Shown here piece after piece: positions 56,392 to 64,000 of a stretch of DNA of 64,000 nucleotides. The first letter of the stretch is position 1; each line of letters begins with the position of its first letter. Both the position numbers and the translations under genes were made by a program. The stretch covers positions 21,514,283-21,578,282 of the forward strand of contig NC_091943.1 of the NCBI RefSeq assembly GCF_041260155.1. Direction: 5' to 3'. This stretch comes from Ptychodera flava. Taxonomy: Eukaryota > Hemichordata > Enteropneusta > Ptychoderidae. The notes under the pieces are model-generated. The model had not been told where the DNA came from and made no database searches. It was given only the letters and a program-made list of their open reading frames with translations.

Positions 56392-57100
56392 TTCTCTCTC
56401 CCTCCTCCCCCTCTCTCTCTTTCATCGATACATGTCAATGGCAAACGTTACACTTTCTATAGTGCTGCATGTGCTGGCATTTTTTGATCTAAAAGAGCTG
56501 GCCATCGGTAAAAGGGGGTTTCTGAAATATTTTCTCGCATATTCAAAGATGCAAGTCACTTATTTTACTGTTGAATTTAGTCAACTACAATGCAGAGCCT
56601 CACTCTGAGTGGAACAACCTATCGGGTGTGGGCGAGGGGACGGTGCATTTGAGCATGCGTTCGATGTTTGCATTGGAAAGGGCTGGCTCGTCCGACATTT
56701 TGAATCACAGTACTTCCTAGAAACCTGAAAGTTCCTGTTCTGTTCACTAAAGCATGTTAAACACTTGCCATTTAGCTTGCCAACACTTAGACAATGCACT
56801 GTACGTTTGAATTCTACACCGGACCAGCATTCAGTTGCAAACGACAACGATGCAGTCTAGACATATACAGGCTGAGTTTACAAACTGAATATTGTGTATC
56901 TTAACATGCTTTGGGAGTAGAAAAAGAAAGTGTAGTTGAAATGCAAAACAATTAAAGTGAAATGCATCAAACGTTTACAGCTGCTGGCCATTTATTAGGC
57001 ACAAGTTTTGATTTTGCTGACGTCAAAAGTGACCTCTGACTCCGCATAGAAATCGCTGATGGCCTGTTGGTTGATTTTTTTACGTAAACGCAAATTGACC
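55375..57100. other. Stretch without a supported gene
   Basis: Unique-looking sequence with a (CTGT)n run at 56344-56391. No domain or paired splice sites recognised. The minus ORF 56581-56847 is unremarkable. Confidence 0.5.
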
Positions 57101-57133
57101 ATATATATTGCAAATTGACCATATATATTGCCA

Positions 57134-58310
57134 TTCAGAATGATGGTAGTGTTTTACAATGGATCATTTCCTATCTAAGTGACAGGACAATGAGGGTGTG
57201 TGTTGGGTCGGTGGTGTCAACAGCACAGTCGCTTGACTGTGGTGTTCCTCAGGGATCTGTCATTGGACCTGTGCTTTTTAGTTTGTATACAGCACCCCTC
57301 GAGGACATCATAGAAAAGCATGGTTTAGAATCCATGTTCTATGCTGACGACTCCCAACTGTACATTACTTGCTCCCGTGTTTCCACACCAACAGCTAAAA
57401 TTGAGAACTGTATCGAAGAAATCAGACAGTGGATGTCTGCCAACTTGTTGGCTCTGAATGATGGCAAGACTGAGGTGATTAGATTCTCGTCGAAATTTAG
57501 TGATGGAGGTCAACCACGTGCTTGTGATCTGCGGGTTGGGGGAGTTAGCGTTCATTCATCCCCAGTAGTTCGTGATCTTGGTGTTACACTTGATGCAACA
57601 GCATCTATGTCAGCTCATATCACAAATTTATGTAAGTCTGCTTCATTTGCTTTATGGAAAATTGGAAAAATCCGTAATCTTCTTGATACAAGTTCTGCAG
57701 AAAAATTAGTACATGCGTTTGTTACATCAAGACTCGATTACTGTAATAGTTTAATGTTTGGCCTTCCTAATTATCAAATTAGGAAGTTACAACTGATACA
57801 AAATTCAGCTGCGCGTCTAGTACTAAAAATAAAGAAAGCAGATCCCATTCAACCAGTACTACGTAGTTTACACTGGCTACCTATTTATAAGCGAACAGAG
57901 TTTAGAATCTATGCTTAACGTACAAGGCTTTAAACGATACGGCGCCGAGATACATAAAAGAGCTTGTATGCGTTCGTAATTTGGGGCGCTCTCTTCGGTC
58001 GACTGCTGATGGTGCAGCGATCAGTTTACACCAGCCGATCGCTAACACTGTGTTTTACGGTGATAGGTCGTTTTCTGTTTGTGCTCCGCGGCTGTGGAAC
58101 AGGCTGCCATCGAAACTCCGATGTGTTGATAATTTAACGTTTTTAAGTCTCATTTAAAAACTTACCTTTTAAAGAGAGTTACTTGTGTGATTTTTAACCA
58201 TTTTCCATTGCTCTATTTTTATAACTGAAATGTAATGCGCCTTGAGATGTCTTTTACATGGAAGGCGTTTTTAAAGCAATAAATATATTATATATATATA
58301 TATATATTGC
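57134..58310 (+). mobile_element. 5'-truncated CR1/L2-group LINE
   Basis: An open frame to 57918 encodes the RT palm (VLQWIISYLSDRTMRV, CGVPQGSVIGPVLFSLYTAP, SMFYADDSQLYI) and the C-terminal region (LVHAFVTSRLDYCNSLMFGL, KLQLIQNSAARLVL). One frame change follows, then LNDTAPRYIKELV, DRSFSVCAPRLWNRLPSKLR. The 3' end has aatgcgccttgagatg and a (TA)n tail. A shared atatattgccatt on both sides (57122-57132 and about 58302-58314) looks like the target duplication. ORF1, endonuclease and the RT N-terminus are missing. Confidence 0.88.
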
Positions 58311-58572
58311 CATTGCAGGGATGGCTAAACGAAACCTCCTTCGTATTCTGAATCGCTGTCATCATGAAGTCGCAGGTCACCGGTCTCAGTTTAAAAGTCA
58401 CTGATCGCCTGTCGTGACCGGATTCCGTAATCATCTCCGGACTTAATACATTCGATATGACACTTCCACGGGAATTGCTGTATTTCAAGTGATCATTGTC
58501 GGCATAATTTTTTGCTGATTTCGGCGGCATATAACTGGGTTTCGGTCCATAACTATTTCTGTGTGCGAACAT
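58288..58572 (-). CDS. Unrecognised minus-strand ORF next to LINE insertion
   Basis: Begins MFAHRNSYGPKPSYMPPKSA and continues KNYADNDHLKYSNSRGSVIS. Composition looks coding, but no family is recognised. The frame runs into the LINE target duplication. Across the LINE the same frame would stay open for about 45 codons and end near taataaa at about 56997, which might mean the LINE split an exon. A second coding-like minus ORF lies at 58771-58998 (MQLIRKSSKDSTCFASAPHT). No good splice sites link them. Confidence 0.25.
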   Translation of the reverse strand: MFAHRNSYGPKPSYMPPKSAKNYADNDHLKYSNSRGSVISNVLSPEMITESGHDRRSVTFKLRPVTCDFMMTAIQNTKEVSFSHPCNGNIYIYI

Positions 58573-58999
58573 AGTAAAATGGAAGAACTAGAGTCGTCGT
58601 CTCAGTGAACTAGTGTGAAAGTGCCCAATAGCTGCATTTATAATTCTGTACTAAATGTATTTCTAAGAAAACTGACCGAAATGTGAGGGGTCAGACGGAT
58701 AGATTATAAGTTCTGTTCCGGATCCGCATCAGAACTTGCCCTTTTAACCTCAATGTCTCGACACCTGTGTTTAAATGAACGGGCTGACCAAAGTAAAACT
58801 TCGCACAGACAACCGGCCTTGACCCGAATCGAAACCTAAGAGGTCTTTCCGGCCAGTTTCCCAGAAGTTGTCAGCTTTAAGTTTGAACACTGAGGTCATC
58901 GTTCCGCGTTTGCAGTCGTCATCGATTTCCATTTGGTCTGTATGTGGAGCTGAAGCAAAGCATGTTGAATCCTTTGATGATTTTCTAATCAGCTGCATG

Positions 59000-61120
59000 T
59001 CTCAAGTCAGCTGAGTTTGTTGCCCCCGCCGAACCTCTTCCCAGGCAAAGCCCTGATAAGACTCAAATCTTCCTCCGAGCTCAGGCATCCACCGGACGTG
59101 CTGTCCAAACTGTTCGCTGAGCGGTGACGAATGAAATCACTTATCTCACTGAAGATAAAGAATGCCCGAGAGTATTCTTATCTCACGAGAAAAATCCCTG
59201 TCCGTTTGTAAATCTGCCGCTTATTTACTCGATGTCGCTATTTCGATCTTGTGTGGTACCGATATAGGACCAAGTTTTCTCATGTAGCCAATCAGTTGCT
59301 GAGGAGCTTTGTCGACCCCTATCTCTCGTCACATTCGTCAGCTAGACCCACATTGCTTGACTTTAGTCCTAAAAAAATCCGCGTTTACGGTTCAATCTCC
59401 TTAATTAGCCTCTCAGACCAGTTTTTCATTTTATTTCGTAAATTCATCCATCATTAGTTTCCTCTGCGTATTGTTTGTATTTACATTTTTAGTTTGAAAA
59501 ATAGCTTAGCAGTTGATCATGGAATTTTTACTCCACGCCAATCCGATCAAATTATAGCACGCTTTCGTTCAACCCTGGACAAATGTGATGAGTAGGTTTG
59601 AAACTAAATCTGTGCTACGAAAGCAAAGCGTCTTCTTGCACAACGAGCGAATAGAAATCAGTTTAATTTTTGTCCAGAGGATCCAGATTCAAGGACAAAG
59701 TCAGGGTTCATAAATACGTCACCTTTCCTATTCCCTTCTGCATAGGATTGATTTCAGAATTGATGGTGGAAAGTTTTGCTCTTTGAAGACGAATACTAAT
59801 TTTTATATTTATCCGAATTGACTTGACCAAAGTTTATTAAACTTGTTATCTACATTAAAGATACTATGATACAACAGTATTGAAAGTCGTGAAACATTTT
59901 TACATCAGCCGATTCTTAATTTGCATATTTAATATCTTGATTGAGCAAAGCAAAGTTGACGAAACTTGCTATGTACATCGAACATACTATGATACAACAT
60001 TATTCAAAGTAACTAAGCATTTTTACGTCAACCAATTCCTGATTTTCATATTTAATGAACCCTAATTAATCCCTACTTAGGGATGTATACCAGGATTTAC
60101 TTGATCAAAGTTGGTGAAACATGCAATTTACATTGATGATACCAGGTTAAAACAATATTGAAAGTCATTTCGCATTTTCATGTCAGGTAATTTATAATTT
60201 ACACATCTAATGAGCTTTCACCGTTTGGCATAGAGGGCTTAAAGGACTTGACCAAAGGCAATTACACTTGTTATGTAAAGTGGTGATACAATGACAGCAG
60301 TCAAAGAAAGTATTTTAATTTCAGCTATGTACATATCTGTATACTTAATGACCTTTAGAATTAATCTGTGGTGAATATTGTTCATGATGTTGATCATGAC
60401 AGTTTCAATGAAGTTGCAAACATGTAGCAAAAATTTAAATTTACACACAACTGCAATATATAATGAAACACGTGAGCATTTTCACTTCATATCTGGTTTT
60501 GTTTGCAATCAGCTTTTCCTGCAACCAAAATTGTCGGAAAGACTTAAAATTGTACATGTTCGCTAAAAATGGGTCTGGAACCATAATTTCCGTTTTCTTC
60601 AGTGCGATTTATTGTTTATTTCTTGACAATAAATGTAGTTTACAAATTGTAACGCCTTCTCTTGTAAACATTAATTATCTCGAAGAGTCCCTCATGTGGC
60701 CAATGCGTGTGAATTTTACTTAAAGATCGTACGAGAAAGAGATAGGAGATAGCGTCAAACTTTTAATTATTGGTAAAAACTTGAATGAGAACAGTCGAGA
60801 ATGGGATATTCCATGGTGTGAAAATCAAAGACTGACGGACATTTCAGCGTGATGACCATTGTATAATTGTGATAATGTTGTAGTTATGTATGCGTTTAGA
60901 AAAGTATATAACTTTGTAGAGAATGTATACTACACTTAGAAGACTTGGAATAATGTCATGTTTGCCATCTTGTAATAAAGATCTAAAGTGGTGCTTACAA
61001 CCTACATCTTGGTGTGTCAGCTTCAGTACCTCAACTCCTATTCCCCAAGCTACGAGCGCAATACCATTCATTTTGCCGACTACTTAATTTGAGTATAGGA
61101 TTGACAACATGCTTTTTTCT
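59000..61120. other. Stretch without a supported gene; reverse repeat array
   Basis: 59810-60260 holds about three units of the 150-base repeat found at 47370-48180, in reverse orientation (acttgaccaaagtttattaa, attgaaagtcgtgaaacatt). 60370-60490 continues the matching flank. The rest shows no recognisable feature. Confidence 0.55.
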
Positions 61121-61145
61121 GTGTCTTTCAGAATTTGAAGCAAAC

Positions 61146-62062
61146 ATGACAAGTTATCGGAACCATTATGCGGCGTTCGTCATTCTTACTGTGGTATTCA
61201 TTAGTCACGGCTTTGGTAAGCATCCGAATTTGAGAATACGTCCACAGTGGTCGATATAGATTTTATATGTCCATATGATCATGGATGTGAAAAAATTGCA
61301 CAGTATGATGCGTGCTCTTGACATTGATTTGGCTTTGGCGGTAGTTTCGTCTATTATTTATTTTATACTTGGTCATTGTATTTATGGTCACAACAATAAG
61401 CTCTATACTTCAGAAATGCACATTAGCATAGCATTCAATGTTGTACAGGGCGTCATAAAGACCCTGCCATGGTAAGTTGTCAGATGTTGGCAGAGCTAAC
61501 GTTGAGCAATTAGGCGAATCTACATGATTGATCGACAATACTTAAACAAATAATGAATACCTCCAGAAGCTAAATCAAGTTCGACTACCGATGTTGATGG
61601 TACAGAGATGATGTAGCATTTTAGCAAAGACCGTGACCTTGCGTAGTGTAGAAGCACTAAAATGAAACGCAAGATATTTACAGCCGCTACATACATGATT
61701 TTTCAGGTTAAGCAATCATGCTGGAGCTGACTCGCAGTGCACACATTAAATTACGCACTGCTTGCTTACGTAATCAAGACATAGTGACATCATTCCGGTA
61801 AAAAGCCTCCTCCCCTCAAAGATGTTACCGTAAAATATTTCATTCTCGTCGGCAAACACTGCTATTCGTTCTCGAACATAACACATCACGCCCAAGGATA
61901 ACTTTGTTCTCACTTCTATTTTTATTTGTCTACCAGGTCAACAGGATAACACGTGTGAATCTTATCAGTACTCCTGCGAAAACGATACCCTGTGCATTAG
62001 CAGAACCCTTGTATGCGACGGAGATTCAAACTGTCCGTATGTAGACGACGAACGGAATTGCC
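61146..62062 (+). CDS. Secreted or membrane protein with LDLa module, first two coding exons
   Basis: Exon 61146-61215 starts MTSYRNHYAAFVILTVVFIS, a signal peptide, and ends HGF with one spare base at the donor TTTG/gtaagc. Exon 61937-62062 (acceptor ctaccag, donor TGCC/gtaagt) reads QQDNTCESYQYSCENDTLCI then SRTLVCDGDSNCPYVDDERN and C: six cysteines and the D-x-x-x-D-x-x-DE calcium-binding signature of an LDL-receptor class A repeat. The phase 1-1 exon is typical of shuffled LDLa modules. A 5' UTR acceptor (gtctttcag at about 61130) precedes the ATG. Later exons lie beyond the window, so the full protein is unknown. Confidence 0.85.
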
Positions 62063-62154
62063 GTAAGTCTGATAATCTCGCCACAGTCTCTTGACAAAAA
62101 CAGAGTCGCCTATCTGAAACCCAGTTCAGCAATGTATTCACTGCTTTAATTGCT

Positions 62155-62189
62155 CACGTGTTCACACACGTGAGCATATGTCGCAGCGA

Positions 62190-62232
<43 letters not shown>

Positions 62233-62405
62233 TGTCTGTCTGTCTGTCTGTGTTTGTCTGTCTGTCTGTCTGTTGGTCCATTTTCTCAAAAACGGCTGAA
62301 CGTATTTCAGTCAAATTTGGTAGACATCTTCAGAATTCAAATGGCTAGAACTGATAAGGTTTTGGTGGGCGTGGCTTGCATATTAATGAAGTTATCACAG
62401 TTTTA
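62155..62405 (-). repeat. Dispersed repeat with (CTGT)n, reverse copy
   Basis: Reverse-oriented relative of 48260-48470 and 12299-12430: gctcacgtgttcacacacgt at the left, a (CTGT)n run, then gtgggcgtggcttgcatatt at the right. Confidence 0.6.
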
Positions 62406-62689
62406 ATTTTCTGATACATGGTAGTCTATGGGAAGCCGGTATCTGTGGTTTGAGGGCGCTATCCCCACGTTACACTCTGGCTAGACGATGCGAAATTAGA
62501 CTCGGTTTCGGTTTCGGATTCGGTTTCGGATTCGGTTTCGGATTCTAGAGACTGAAAGAAATTTTATATTTTCAGCCAATTGTTACACTGTGGAATACTG
62601 GATTTTCCTTCTTTCCCTGGACCCTTTTTCAGCTAAAATAATATCTAATCACACTAAACAAAGTGAAAATAAGTATATAGGGATAACTT

Positions 62690-64000
62690 AGCAATACAAA
62701 TTTTTTGACAAAATGTCATGTGATCTCGATGACCTTTGACCTAATATGAGTATATGTCCATAACTCAGTAACCACAAGTGCTACACCCTTCATATTTGGT
62801 ATGATGGGAGACCTTATGACATCACATCCTGTACCTTATTAATTATGTGCATATCTAATTATGAGCCAGCAAATAGAGCTAGAGGTCTGATTTTTGGTAT
62901 ATAGGTATAACTTAGCAATACAATTTTTTTGACAAATGTCATGTGACCCCAATGACCTTTGACCTCAAATATACATATATGGCCATAACTAAGTAACCCC
63001 AAGTGCTACACCCTTCATATTTGGTATGATGGGAGACCTTATGACACCACATCCTGTACCTCATTAATTATGCGCATATCTAATTCTGAGCCAGCCAATA
63101 GAGCTAGAGGTCTGATTTTTGGTATATAGGGATAATTTAGCAATACAATTTTTTTGACAAAATGTCACGTGACCTCGGTGACCTTTGACCTCAAATATAC
63201 ATATTTGTCCATAACTCAGTAACCACAAGTGCTACAGCCTTCATGTATGGTATGATGGGACAGCTTATGACGCCACATATTGCACCTCATTAATTATGCG
63301 CATATCTAATTTTGAGCGCGCCAATAGAGCTAGAGGTCTGATTTTTGGTATATAGGGATAACTTAGCAATACAATTTTTTTGACAAAATGTCACGTGACC
63401 TCGGTGACCTTTGACCTCAAATATACATATTTGTCCATAACTCAGTAACCACAAGTGCTACAGCCTTCATGTATGGTATGATGAAACACCTTATGACGCC
63501 ACATATTGTACCTCATTAATTATGCGCATATCAAATTTTGAGCGAGCCAATAGAGCTAGAGGTCTGATTTTTGGTATATAGGGATAACTTAGCAATACAA
63601 TTTTTTTGACAAAATGTCACGTGACCTCGGTGACCTTTGACCTCCAATATACATATTTTTCCATAACTCGGTAACCACAAGTGCTACACCCTTCATGTTT
63701 GGTATGATGGGACACGTTATGACGCCACATACTGTACCTCAATAATTATGCGCATATCTCATTCTGAGCGAGCCAATAGAGCTGGATGTCTGATTTTTGG
63801 TATATAGGGATAACTATAGGAGAGAAATTTTTGACCAAATGTCATGTGACCTCGATGACCTTTTACCTTAAATATATGTTTATGTCAATAAATAAGTAAC
63901 CACAAGTGCTATGTCCTTTGTATTTAGTAGGATGGGAGACCTTATGACAGCACACGCTTTACCTCATTAATTATGTACACATCTAATTCTGGGCAAGCGA
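62690..64000 (+). repeat. 226-base satellite, six units, continuing past the window
   Basis: Units start near 62690 with spacing of 223-226 bases. Each carries gtcayGTGACCTcg, TGACCTTTGACCT (62730, 62953, 63179, 63405, 63631; last copy at 63856 altered), ccataactcagtaaccacaa, tggtatgatggg and ttaattatgcgcatatctaa. No reading frame is kept. Confidence 0.92.

Noticed and set aside
62690-64000. CRISPR-like array
   Set aside because: Units are long, diverged and contiguous without spacers; the DNA is eukaryotic.

Overview
The window is animal (metazoan) nuclear DNA. Its genes are split by GT-AG introns, it is crowded with small DNA transposons, LINEs and microsatellites, and its domain types are animal ones: a MET-family receptor tyrosine kinase with IPT repeats, a flavin-containing monooxygenase and an LDL-receptor class A module. 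The mix of Tx1/L1-like and CR1/L2-like LINEs with an invertebrate repeat style suggests an invertebrate deuterostome (hemichordate, echinoderm or lancelet). That placement is inference; the sequence alone does not fix the species.

Layout. 1-12,600: five tandem copies of a roughly 1.6-kb unit, each carrying one 252-nt Ser/Thr-rich, mucin-like candidate exon with conserved splice sites, interleaved with MITEs and larger foldback elements. 12,869-25,586 (+): thirteen exons of a MET/RON-like receptor tyrosine kinase (three IPT/TIG segments, one transmembrane helix, a complete kinase domain and a short tyrosine-rich tail); its 5' end (Sema and PSI domains) is not visible here. 25,668-29,600: a 748-bp MITE, an old LINE fragment and other repeats. 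29,685-33,101 (-): a full-length but disrupted flavin-containing monooxygenase gene in two exons. 33,345-47,144 (+): three Tx1/L1-like LINEs stacked head to tail, each ending in a (CTA)n tract. 47,145-57,100: repeats, two more inverted-repeat elements, a 180-bp minisatellite and long microsatellites. 57,134-58,310 (+): a 5'-truncated CR1/L2-like LINE. 61,146-62,062 (+): signal peptide and first LDLa module of a gene that continues beyond the window. 62,690-64,000: a 226-bp satellite whose units carry an E-box and three nuclear-receptor half-sites.

The most interesting items are the phase-symmetric Ser/Thr-rich exon amplified directly upstream of the receptor kinase on the same strand (possibly a variable mucin-like stalk), the self-stacking LINEs joined through (CTA)n, and the satellite with an ordered set of E-box, DR3 and DR1 motifs. 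The tandem units also act as an internal control: comparing copies reveals the exact empty sites of two transposons at 7,250-9,306.
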